A stretch of 8,499 nucleotides of DNA from Burkholderiales bacterium (GTDB lineage: Bacteria > Pseudomonadota > Gammaproteobacteria > Burkholderiales > Burkholderiaceae_C): positions 1 through 8,499 of the forward strand of contig CANGHQ010000056.1 of the NCBI GenBank assembly GCA_947453585.1. The letters run 5' to 3'. Positions 1 to 5,386 of this stretch are shown one piece after another. Both the position numbers and the translations under genes were made by a program. Under the pieces are notes generated by a model. That model saw only the letters and a list, made by a program, of their open reading frames with translations, did not search any database and was not told the DNA's origin. The first letter of the stretch is position 1, and every line of letters starts with the position of its first letter.

Positions 1-287
1 ATCTGCGCGGCGTGCTGATGAACATCAGCAACCCCAAAGTCGCGCTGTTTTTTCTGGCCTTTTTGCCCCAGTTTGTCGAGCCCGCACGCGACGCCGTGGC
101 GCTGCAGATCTTGCAGCTCGGCGGCGTGTTCATGCTCGCCACCCTGCTCACCTTTGGCGCGGTGGCCCTGTTGGCTGGGCGCTTTGGTCAGCTGCTGCAA
201 GACTCGCCGCGGGCCCAATTGCGGCTCAATCGGCTGGCGAGCGTGGTGTTTGTGGGGCTGGCGCTCAAGCTGGTGCTGGGGGCGTAA
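1..287 (+). CDS. LysE/RhtB family exporter, C-terminal part (5' truncated)
   Basis: This is the 3' end of a gene that begins left of the window; the reading frame enters at base 3 and ends in TAA at 285-287. The visible 94 residues begin with LRGVLMNISNPKVALFFLAF, followed by LPQFV. The N-x-x-N-P-K...FF-x-A-F-L-P-Q-F pattern is the hallmark of the central part of LysE/RhtB amino-acid and metabolite exporters of the inner membrane. Two further hydrophobic segments follow (around VFMLATLLTFGAVALLAG and the last ~20 residues, ending LKLVLGA), as expected for the last helices of this roughly 205-residue family. The internal ATG at 18 is only a methionine within the protein, not a start. The exported substrate cannot be told from this fragment. 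No partner gene is visible. Confidence 0.88.
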   Translation, partial: LRGVLMNISNPKVALFFLAFLPQFVEPARDAVALQILQLGGVFMLATLLTFGAVALLAGRFGQLLQDSPRAQLRLNRLASVVFVGLALKLVLGA

Positions 288-346
288 GGAATCACGCCTC
301 GCGCTCCCAGCACGCACGCTTTGGTAACGAAATGATGCTGGCAGGA

Positions 347-375
347 GCCACAAAAGGCCAAATTAGACATATAGT
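347..375 (+). promoter_or_regulatory. candidate promoter in the 288-420 gap
   Basis: The 133-bp gap after the LysE-type gene is richer in A+T than its surroundings. TATAGT at 370-375 matches five of six bases of a sigma-70 -10 box. The hexamer 17 bp upstream (GCCACA, 347-352) matches only three of six -35 bases, so the promoter is weak or uses another sigma factor or an activator. It lies 45 bp upstream of the hydroxylase start. The gap also holds an imperfect inverted repeat (303-312 against 336-348, with a 3-nt bulge) that has no T tract behind it. The hydroxylase has a modest ribosome binding site, GGAG at 409-412, 8 nt before its ATG. Confidence 0.3.
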
Positions 376-420
376 CCGAGTTTTAGAACCTTTACTCCAC
401 CCATTTTCGGAGCCCTGCGC

Positions 421-1494
421 ATGAGCCCCTATCTGTTTGCCATACCGGTTTTCTTTTTGCTGGTCGCCATTGAGCTGTACGTGGCGCATAGGCGCGGGGT
501 GCAGGTCTACCGGTTTCAGGACACGCTCACGTCCATGAACATTGGCACCGTGAGCCAGTTTGTCAACACCATTGGCGGCGCCATCAGTGTGGCGATGTAC
601 GCCATCCTAGTGGAGCGCTTTGGCGCTTTTACCTGGGACACCAGCAACCCGCTGACCTGGGTACTGGCGCTGGTGTTGTATGACTTTTTCTACTACTGGG
701 TGCACCGCAGCGGCCACGAGGTGAATATTTTGTGGGCTGCGCACGTGGTGCACCACAGCAGCGAAGAGTTCAATATGTCCACCGCCATGCGCCAGTCGTC
801 CACGGGCTTTTACTTTCGCTGGGTGTTTTATGTGCCGCTGGCCTTGCTGGGTTTCCCGGTCAAGGTGTTTTTGACGGTGGCGGTGATTGATTTGGTCTAC
901 CAGTTTTGGGTGCACACGCGGCTGATCGGGCGTATGGGATTTTTGGAGTTGTTTTTGGTCACCCCATCGAACCACCGGGTGCACCACGGCCAAAACGACT
1001 ACTGCATTGACAAAAACTACGGCGGCATTTTCAGCATCTGGGACCGCATGTTTGGCACTTACGCCGACGAGCGCGCCGACGAAGAACCAATGTATGGCGT
1101 GCGCAAGCCGCTGCACAGCTGGAACCCGGTGTGGGGCAATGTCCACCATTACTTCGCCATCGTGGCGCAAGCGCGCGCCACGGCTGGCTGGCGCAACAAG
1201 CTGATGTGCTTTTTTGCCGGGCCCGGCTGGCAGCCGCCTGAGGCGCCACCGGTGAACTCCAATTTTGAGGCCCACAAGTTTGTGCGCTTTGTCACCCCCG
1301 CGCCCCAAGTGATGCGTCAGGTGGCGCTGGCTGCGACCGTGATCGGCTCGGTGCTTCTGATGTATTTCCTGTTTGCCCAAAAAGGCTTCACGCCAGTGCA
1401 GCGCTTCAGCTTCTCGGGCGCCATGGTGCTGGTCTATGGCGCGCTGGGTTATGCCTGGCTGCACCCCCGCGTGCAAGGAGCGGCACATGTCTAG
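421..1494 (+). CDS. Sterol desaturase / fatty acid hydroxylase superfamily protein, alkylglycerol monooxygenase-like
   Basis: The 357-residue integral membrane protein is predicted to be a non-haem di-iron oxygenase acting on a lipid C-H bond. The histidine clusters of the superfamily are all present: H95-R-S-G-H99, H108-V-V-H111-H112 followed by SSEE, a further H165, and N184-H-R-V-H-H189-G. They are interleaved with hydrophobic segments near residues 4-20, 40-65, 79-95, 130-160 and 300-320, and there is a late helix near 330-348. The HHSSE motif and the block after residue 184 (HRVHHG ... YGGIFSIWDRMFGTY) resemble the alkylglycerol monooxygenase (TMEM195/AGMO) branch more than C4-sterol oxidases or carotenoid ketolases; this is recognised from memory, not from alignment. 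Substrate and pterin dependence are unknown. The start ATG has GGAG 8 nt upstream. The gene's end overlaps the next gene by 8 nt, so the two are probably co-translated. Confidence 0.9.
   Translation: MSPYLFAIPVFFLLVAIELYVAHRRGVQVYRFQDTLTSMNIGTVSQFVNTIGGAISVAMYAILVERFGAFTWDTSNPLTWVLALVLYDFFYYWVHRSGHEVNILWAAHVVHHSSEEFNMSTAMRQSSTGFYFRWVFYVPLALLGFPVKVFLTVAVIDLVYQFWVHTRLIGRMGFLELFLVTPSNHRVHHGQNDYCIDKNYGGIFSIWDRMFGTYADERADEEPMYGVRKPLHSWNPVWGNVHHYFAIVAQARATAGWRNKLMCFFAGPGWQPPEAPPVNSNFEAHKFVRFVTPAPQVMRQVALAATVIGSVLLMYFLFAQKGFTPVQRFSFSGAMVLVYGALGYAWLHPRVQGAAHV
1475..1480 (+). promoter_or_regulatory. Shine-Dalgarno AAGGAG that fixes the start at 1487
   Basis: AAGGAG lies 6 nt before ATG 1487, inside the last codons of the hydroxylase gene. 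The same frame stays open upstream to an ATG at 1373, but that start would overlap the hydroxylase by 122 nt and has no comparable site. The site therefore places the true start at 1487. Confidence 0.8.
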
Positions 1495-2086
1495 TATGGC
1501 TTTCACCGATGGTTTCTTGGCCTTGGTGAGCCTTTGGCTTGCCAGCCGCGCGCAGGCGCCGGTGGCGCTGCGCCTGGCGTGCGCCTTGTTTGCCGCTGCA
1601 GCCCTGCTGGGGGTGTTACGTTTTTCGGGCATTTACCCGCTGCCCACCTGGCACCAGTTTGCGTCCATGCTGGGCGCCATGGCGGCGTTTCCGCTGCTTG
1701 CCGTGGCCATCGTTTGGCCAGACGCGCTGGTGACCCGCAGCACGCGCTTTGCCTGGATTTTTATGTGCTTTATGGCGGTGCTGGGCGTGCTGATTGTGGG
1801 CGCGGGGCAAAAGCGGGTAGTGGCCGATGGCCTGGCCGTGCTGTCTGTCATCGCCATCGTCGTGACCTTGGCTCGCGCCGGGCTGTGGCGCGGCGCGCTG
1901 GCCGGCACCCTGATGCTGGCGGGCCTGGTGTTGTTTGCAGCCAAAGTGGCGATTCCCGGCATGTTGGTGCCCGGCGACTTTCTGCACATTGGCATGGCGC
2001 TGGGGCTGTTAGGCCTGTGTACCCTGCCCCGCTGGCCCGAGCACAGCGGCGTATCGACCTACGACCACGGCGTGCCTGCGGCCTGA
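1487..2086 (+). CDS. Multi-spanning membrane protein of unknown function
   Basis: The 199-residue protein begins MSSMAFTDGFLALVSLW and is very hydrophobic, with about six or seven membrane segments near residues 5-20, 26-45, 57-78, 88-106, 112-129, 134-152 and 163-180. Polar points that may matter are W55-H56 after a PLP turn, the GAGQKR stretch at 105-110, D114, and PGDFLHIG at 162-169. The tail (residues 181-199) is short and soluble. I do not recognise the family. YhhN/TMEM86 lysoplasmalogenase would fit functionally beside an ether-lipid oxygenase, but I do not see its conserved motifs. An 8-nt overlap with the hydroxylase (1487-1494) and its own strong ribosome binding site point to coupled expression and a shared job, perhaps in lipid modification. 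Its TGA stop at 2084-2086 directly abuts the puuD stop on the other strand. Confidence 0.78.
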   Translation: MSSMAFTDGFLALVSLWLASRAQAPVALRLACALFAAAALLGVLRFSGIYPLPTWHQFASMLGAMAAFPLLAVAIVWPDALVTRSTRFAWIFMCFMAVLGVLIVGAGQKRVVADGLAVLSVIAIVVTLARAGLWRGALAGTLMLAGLVLFAAKVAIPGMLVPGDFLHIGMALGLLGLCTLPRWPEHSGVSTYDHGVPAA

Positions 2087-3289
2087 TCAGTCCAGTTTCG
2101 CCCCGCCCTCAAACCAGCGCTTGAGCGTTTCGCGTTCGGCGTCGGTGATCTGGGTGGCGTTGTTCATGGGCATAATCCGCGTTACCACCGCTTGCTGGTA
2201 AATGCCTTGGGCATGCAGGGCCACGGCCTGTGGCGAATCCAGGCGCACGTTTTTCATTTGCACCTGCTCGGCGTGGCAGGTATAGCAGCGCTGGGCCAAT
2301 ATGGGTTGCACCGTGGCGTAGCCCACGGGCGCAGTCGCTTGCGCATCACCTGCGGGCCGGGGCGCTGGGGCCAGCGCCACCACCACGCTCACAATGGCCA
2401 ACACACCAGCGGCAGCGTACGGCCAGGGATGCGGATTGCGCGCGAGCTTGAAGCCGTGGCGCAGCACAAAAAACTGGCGAATGGCCGCGCCCGCAAACAT
2501 CATGGCAATCAGCACCAGCCAGTTGTGCGGGTGGGTATAGGTAAAGCTGTAGTGGTTGCTAATCATGGCGAACAGCACCGGCAGCGTGAAATAGGTGTTG
2601 TGCACGCTGCGCTGCTTGCCGCGCTTGCCGTGGATGGGGTCCACCGGCTGGTTGGCGCGGATGCTCTCAATCACGGTTTTTTGGCCGGGGATGATCCAGA
2701 AGAACACGTTGGCGCTCATGCTGGTGGCGATCATGGCGCCCACTAGCAAAAAGGCCGCGCGCCCGGCAAACCAGTGGCAGGCCAGCCAGGCCGCCGCGCA
2801 TACCAGCAGCGCCACCAGCACACCCACAATGCGGTCGCCGCCCTCGCGCTGGCCAAAAATGCGGCACAGCGCGTCATAGGCCAGCCAAAACACCACCAAA
2901 AAACCCAGCGCCACGGCCACGGCCGCCTGGGGCGACCAGTCCATCACCGATTTATCGACCAAATAGGTGCCAGCGTTCCACAGGTACGAAATGGTGAACA
3001 GCGAAAAGCCAGTCAGCCAGGTGCTGTAGCTTTCCCAGTAAAACCAGTGCAGGTGGCCGGGCAGTTGCGGCGGACGCACCGCAAACTTGACCGGGTGGTA
3101 AAAACCTCCGCCATGCACCGCCCACAACTCGCCACTGACGCCTTGGCGCTTGAGGTCTTCATCCTCTGGCGGTGTGAGGCTGCTGTCCAAAAAAACAAAA
3201 TAAAACGACGACCCCACCCAGGCAATGGCCGTGACCACGTGCGCCCAGCGCAAGAGCAAGTTAGCCCAATCCAGTAAATACGATTCCAT
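2087..3289 (-). CDS. puuD: Membrane-bound urate hydroxylase (urate oxidase) PuuD with C-terminal cytochrome c domain
   Basis: The 400-residue protein oxidises urate to 5-hydroxyisourate at the inner membrane. Residues 1-310 form the PuuD membrane domain, with about eight hydrophobic segments (for example 9-34, 91-109, 122-145, 153-172, 178-200, 233-250, 257-275 and 290-308) and histidines that could bind haem or substrate (H17, H59, H65, H79, H81, H230, H246). Residues 323-400 are a small cytochrome c domain with one haem-binding motif, C335-Y-T-C338-H339, and Met373 or Met375 in IMPMNN as likely distal ligand. In this family the fused cytochrome is thought to pass electrons to the respiratory chain rather than form peroxide from oxygen, as soluble uricase does. 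The length is normal. GGAG sits about 9 nt before the ATG. The gene follows xdhC by 68 bp on the same strand, so they are probably one operon. Confidence 0.95.
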   Translation of the reverse strand: MESYLLDWANLLLRWAHVVTAIAWVGSSFYFVFLDSSLTPPEDEDLKRQGVSGELWAVHGGGFYHPVKFAVRPPQLPGHLHWFYWESYSTWLTGFSLFTISYLWNAGTYLVDKSVMDWSPQAAVAVALGFLVVFWLAYDALCRIFGQREGGDRIVGVLVALLVCAAAWLACHWFAGRAAFLLVGAMIATSMSANVFFWIIPGQKTVIESIRANQPVDPIHGKRGKQRSVHNTYFTLPVLFAMISNHYSFTYTHPHNWLVLIAMMFAGAAIRQFFVLRHGFKLARNPHPWPYAAAGVLAIVSVVVALAPAPRPAGDAQATAPVGYATVQPILAQRCYTCHAEQVQMKNVRLDSPQAVALHAQGIYQQAVVTRIMPMNNATQITDAERETLKRWFEGGAKLD

Positions 3290-3357
3290 GCGGGGGTTCT
3301 CCAGTGGGGGAAATTGTAGGTAGCCGGTGCGGGTTGCGGTAGGTCAGGTTGCGACGC

Positions 3358-4161
3358 TTAGGAGCCAACTAGCAACAACTGCGCCGCCACCGCCACCGCA
3401 ATCACCTCGGGGCGCTTGTCGTGGATGCCCGCTATGCCGATGGGGCAGGTGACGTGTGCCAGTTCGGCCGCGCTAAAGCCACGGGCCTCTAAGCGGTGGC
3501 GAAAGGTGGCCCATTTGGTTTTGCTGCCAATGAGGCCAATAAAGGGCAAATCGCCCTGCGCGCGCTGGCGCAGCAGGCATGCGTGGACGATGTCCAGGTC
3601 TTCGGCGTGGCTAAAGCTCATCACCAGCACGCGTGAGTGGGGCGTCAGATGCGCCACTGCGCCCTGCACCGGGTTGGAGTGTTCGCAGTGGGCGCTGCCG
3701 ACCAGATCGGGCGGGAAGGGCTGGTCGCGGCTGTCGATCCAGGTCAGGGCCACGGGCAGCAAGCCCAGCACCTGCACTATTGCCCTGCCCACATGGCCGC
3801 TGCCAAACAGCGCCACCGGCATCTGCGGTGGGCGCAACTGCAGCGCCAGCGCCGCCTGGTCTTGCGCGCTGACCGGGGTGAACGCCAGCGTGACGTGGCC
3901 GCCGCAGCACTGGCCCAAACTCGGGCCCAGTGGGTAATGTTGAAGGCGCTCTAGGCTGGGGTTTTGTAACAGCGCGCGGGCGTGGGCAATGGCGACCAAC
4001 TCAAGGCGGCCGCCCCCCACCGTGGCCACGGTGGAATCGGCAAAAACCGCCATCCAGGCACCTACTTCGCGCGGCACCGAGCCCTGGGTGGCTTGCACGC
4101 GCACCAAAATGGCGTTACTGTGCGCCAATTGCGCGAAGAGCTGCGCCATCAAATACTGCAT
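3358..4161 (-). CDS. xdhC: Xanthine dehydrogenase accessory protein XdhC
   Basis: The 267-residue cytosolic protein is a chaperone that inserts the sulfurated molybdenum cofactor into xanthine dehydrogenase. Family blocks appear in order: ATQGSVPREVGAWM (24-37), GGGRLE (49-54), the cysteine motif GQCCGG (83-88), a Rossmann-type glycine loop LFGSGHVGRA (118-127), GLIGSKTKWATFRHRL (209-224) and the C-terminal block CPIGIAGIHDKRPEVIA (239-255). Cys85 and Cys86 are the residues expected to contact the cofactor. The length is typical. The start ATG at 4161 has AAGG a few bases upstream; a second ATG four codons later is a weaker alternative. It is the first gene of a minus-strand unit leading into puuD. 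Its substrate enzyme (the xdhA/xdhB products) is not encoded in this window. Confidence 0.95.
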   Translation of the reverse strand: MQYLMAQLFAQLAHSNAILVRVQATQGSVPREVGAWMAVFADSTVATVGGGRLELVAIAHARALLQNPSLERLQHYPLGPSLGQCCGGHVTLAFTPVSAQDQAALALQLRPPQMPVALFGSGHVGRAIVQVLGLLPVALTWIDSRDQPFPPDLVGSAHCEHSNPVQGAVAHLTPHSRVLVMSFSHAEDLDIVHACLLRQRAQGDLPFIGLIGSKTKWATFRHRLEARGFSAAELAHVTCPIGIAGIHDKRPEVIAVAVAAQLLLVGS

Positions 4162-4220
4162 GGGTAGCCTTGCTTGGAATGTTGCTTGTCGTTAATTAAA
4201 AATATTTTTGGGGACATCGA
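4162..4220. promoter_or_regulatory. AT-rich divergent promoter region between xdhC and the lipoprotein gene
   Basis: This 59-bp spacer separates two divergent genes and must hold at least one promoter. It contains a sharp A+T island: TTAATTAA (4192-4199) runs into the perfect 12-bp palindrome AAAAATATTTTT (4198-4209). -10-like hexamers can be read on both strands (for example TAAAAA at 4197-4202 on the plus strand, 17 bp after TTGGAA at 4174-4179). On the plus strand GGGGA at 4210-4214 serves as ribosome binding site for the ATG at 4221. The palindrome could be a regulator site or simply a bendable promoter core; exact boxes are uncertain. Confidence 0.5.
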
Positions 4221-4778
4221 ATGACGGATACGTTTATGTCGGCCCGCCGCCGCACACCGGGCAAAGCTCTGTGCACCTTGGCGGTGGCCATCATCATCGC
4301 AGGCTGCGCCACGCCACCGCCGCCTGCGCCCGTGGCCGTCAAACCGCCACCCGCTCCGGTCGCTGTGGCCCCCGTGCCCGTTGCGCCGGTGGTAATCGCG
4401 CCGCCCGCAGCGCCTGCTGTGGTGGTGCCAACTTATGTATCCCAGGCGGGCACCCCGCGCGACTACCGGCGCGATGCCGCCACCCACCTGTATGAGCGCC
4501 TGCGCGAGCGCATTTACCAAGGCAAGATGCCTCCCCTGCTGCATGCAGTGGGCGTGTTGCAGGTCGATATTGACCACCAAGGCGCCGTCACCGACGTGCG
4601 CTGGATGCGCGCGCCGCAGCACGTGCCCGCCGTGATGGCCGAAATTGAGCGCACCGTACGGGCTGCAGCACCCTACCCCGCGCCGGTGCGCATGGGCAAG
4701 GTCACCTACACCGACACCTGGCTGTGGCACAAGACCGGGCGTTTTCAGCTCGACACCTTGTCTGAAGGACAGCTTTAA
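4221..4778 (+). CDS. Putative lipoprotein with Pro/Ala/Val linker and TonB-C-like domain
   Basis: The 185-residue protein has a basic N-terminus (R9-R11, K15), a short hydrophobic stretch (16-28) and a lipobox I26-A-G-C29, so it is probably a lipid-anchored envelope protein. Residues 31-70 are a Pro/Ala/Val linker with an imperfect tandem unit (PPPAPVAV at 33-40 and again at 42-49). Residues 105-185 resemble the TonB C-terminal fold: V112-L-Q-V-D-I-D-H-Q-G-A-V-T-D-V, then a helix with an I-E-R-T-V-R-A-A-A-P-Y-P core, then a late strand. This likeness is by eye. Alternatively the N-terminal stretch stays uncleaved and the protein is a mini-TonB, but the His expected in TonB's membrane helix is absent. 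ATG 4236 is an alternative start that keeps the signal. It is divergent from xdhC and convergent with uraH; no exbB or exbD is visible. Confidence 0.8.
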   Translation: MTDTFMSARRRTPGKALCTLAVAIIIAGCATPPPPAPVAVKPPPAPVAVAPVPVAPVVIAPPAAPAVVVPTYVSQAGTPRDYRRDAATHLYERLRERIYQGKMPPLLHAVGVLQVDIDHQGAVTDVRWMRAPQHVPAVMAEIERTVRAAAPYPAPVRMGKVTYTDTWLWHKTGRFQLDTLSEGQL

Positions 4779-4793
4779 AAGCGGGCAAGCCGC
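4777..4793 (-). terminator. Weak rho-independent terminator candidate for uraH
   Basis: Read on the minus strand, GCGG-CTTGC-CCGC forms a 4-bp GC stem with a 5-nt loop and is followed by TTTT. It lies 25-41 bp past the uraH stop and partly overlaps the end of the convergent lipoprotein gene. The stem and T tract are both short, so termination may be partial. A second 7-bp hairpin (CCACCTA 4814-4820 with TAGGTGG 4831-4837) covers the last codons of uraH. Confidence 0.35.
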
Positions 4794-4817
4794 CGACAAG
4801 GCCTTAACGCGGTCCAC

Positions 4818-5177
4818 CTAGGACCCGCGGTAGGTGGAATAACTCCAGGGGCTGACCAAGAGCGGCACGTGGTAGTGCTGGCTGACGTCGGCCACGCCAA
4901 AGTCAAGGCTGACTTGGTTCAAAAACGGCGGCTCTGGCAGCTCCACGCCGCGCGCCCTAAAGTAGGCGGCCACATCAAACACAAGTCGGTACGTGCCTTT
5001 TTGCAGGCTTTGCGTATCAAACAACAGGCCGTCGGGGTTGCGGCCATCGGCGTTGAGCACCATGCGTTTGACCAAGGTGGCCGATCCGTCATGCTCGGAC
5101 GTGGTGTAAAGCGCCACCGCCATGCCTGCGGCGGGGCTGCCGTGCATGGTGTCCAAAACGTGGGTACTCAGGCCCAT
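4818..5177 (-). CDS. uraH: 5-hydroxyisourate hydrolase (transthyretin-related protein)
   Basis: The 119-residue enzyme hydrolyses 5-hydroxyisourate, the PuuD product, to OHCU in the second step of urate breakdown. Family signatures are complete: the N-terminal L3-STHVLDTMHGSPA block with His6, Arg46 in LNADGR, H101-Y-H103-V-P-L-L-V-S-P and the C-terminal tetrapeptide Y116-R-G-S119, which together supply the active site at the tetramer interface. It has the compact beta-sandwich length usual for the family and no signal peptide, so it acts in the cytosol. The ATG at 5177 is preferred over a TTG at 5192, because the ribosome binding site AAGGAGA lies between them. The gene is not contiguous with puuD: the lipoprotein gene and xdhC lie between. 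Its 5' side faces the ABC operon, with which it shares a regulatory region. Confidence 0.95.
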   Translation of the reverse strand: MGLSTHVLDTMHGSPAAGMAVALYTTSEHDGSATLVKRMVLNADGRNPDGLLFDTQSLQKGTYRLVFDVAAYFRARGVELPEPPFLNQVSLDFGVADVSQHYHVPLLVSPWSYSTYRGS

Positions 5178-5182
5178 GGGCG

Positions 5183-5189
5183 TCTCCTT
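5183..5189 (-). promoter_or_regulatory. Shine-Dalgarno AAGGAGA of uraH, deciding the start
   Basis: A near-perfect anti-16S match on the minus strand ends 5 nt before ATG 5177. A TTG start at 5192 would translate through this site and has no good site of its own, so the five extra residues (MKETP) are unlikely to be made. Confidence 0.85.
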
Positions 5190-5200
5190 CAAAAGCGGTG

Positions 5201-5228
5201 TTGTGGTGAATGCCTAAAAGTGTATACA
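5201..5228 (+). promoter_or_regulatory. Candidate promoter with TGTATACA palindromic operator
   Basis: TGTATACA at 5221-5228 is a perfect 8-bp palindrome of the TNGTNNNACNA/TGTATACA type used by many GntR-family repressors. Its inner TATACA (5223-5228) can serve as a -10 box 16 bp after TTGTGG (5201-5206). That would start transcription near 5235 and give the ABC operon a leader of about 150 nt. The palindrome also lies 44 bp upstream of the uraH ATG, so one regulator could control both directions. Boxes are assigned by eye and no regulator gene is in the window. Confidence 0.4.
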
Positions 5229-5240
5229 GCTTATCCTGCT

Positions 5241-5280
5241 CAACCCCCCAGCGCGCCGCCCGCAGCGTGCTGGGGGGTTG
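5241..5280 (+). repeat. 16-bp inverted repeat (hairpin) between uraH and the ABC operon
   Basis: CAACCCCCCAGCGCGC (5241-5256) pairs with GCGTGCTGGGGGGTTG (5265-5280) around an 8-nt loop. In plus-strand RNA all 16 positions pair, one as a G-U wobble; in minus-strand RNA that position is an A-C mismatch, which favours a role in the plus-strand transcript. No T tract follows on either side, so it is not a standard terminator. It sits upstream of both flanking genes, where a terminator is not expected, and would be near the 5' end of the ABC operon leader. Confidence 0.75.
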
Positions 5281-5386
5281 CGCGAATAAATGGCCTTCTC
5301 TTTTTCAGGACGGGCACCAAAGTTGCTAGGATATTTAGCCTGTACAAAGCCGCACTCCATCGCAAACCGCAAGGAATTTCCTGACC
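5281..5386 (+). promoter_or_regulatory. Structured 5' leader of the ABC importer operon, possible riboswitch
   Basis: This 106-nt stretch precedes the binding-protein ATG and contains several pairings. GCTAGG (5325-5330) pairs with TTTAGC (5334-5339, two G-U). CGGGC (5311-5315) could pair with GCCTG (5338-5342). TCAGGA (5305-5310) is perfectly complementary to TCCTGA (5379-5384), just before the ATG. The ribosome binding site AGGA (5372-5375) can instead pair with TCCT (5379-5382), so these two foldings exclude each other. NMT1-motif riboswitches, which bind xanthine and urate, are known upstream of NMT1-type and purine-oxidation genes. I cannot match their consensus from memory, so this assignment rests on context only. 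A weak alternative promoter (-10 TAGGAT at 5327-5332) would remove most of the leader. Confidence 0.35.

Noticed and set aside
303..348. Terminator for the LysE-type gene
   Set aside because: An imperfect hairpin with a 3-nt bulge and a 23-nt loop is present, but no T tract follows it.
1373..1486. N-terminal extension of the 199-residue membrane protein to ATG 1373
   Set aside because: It would overlap the hydroxylase gene by 122 nt; AAGGAG at 1475-1480 points to ATG 1487.
607..1632. Long open frame on the minus strand (341 codons) opposite the hydroxylase gene
   Set aside because: It is antisense to a gene with complete family motifs, and its translation is rich in Arg, His and Ala with no recognisable domain, as expected for a shadow frame in GC-rich DNA.
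1487..2086. YhhN/TMEM86 lysoplasmalogenase identity for the unknown membrane protein
   Set aside because: It would be attractive beside an AGMO-like enzyme and the size fits, but I could not find the family's conserved acidic motifs, so I left it unassigned.
4314..4435. Repetitive CCG/GCC-rich stretch as a CRISPR or DNA repeat array
   Set aside because: It is the coding sequence of the Pro/Ala/Val linker with irregular units, without spacers.
4149..4817. Open frame of 222 codons on the minus strand opposite the lipoprotein gene
   Set aside because: Its translation is a low-complexity Gly/Arg/His-rich mirror of the Pro/Ala/Val linker, and it overlaps the start of xdhC and the spacer; the plus-strand frame has a signal sequence, lipobox and ribosome binding site.
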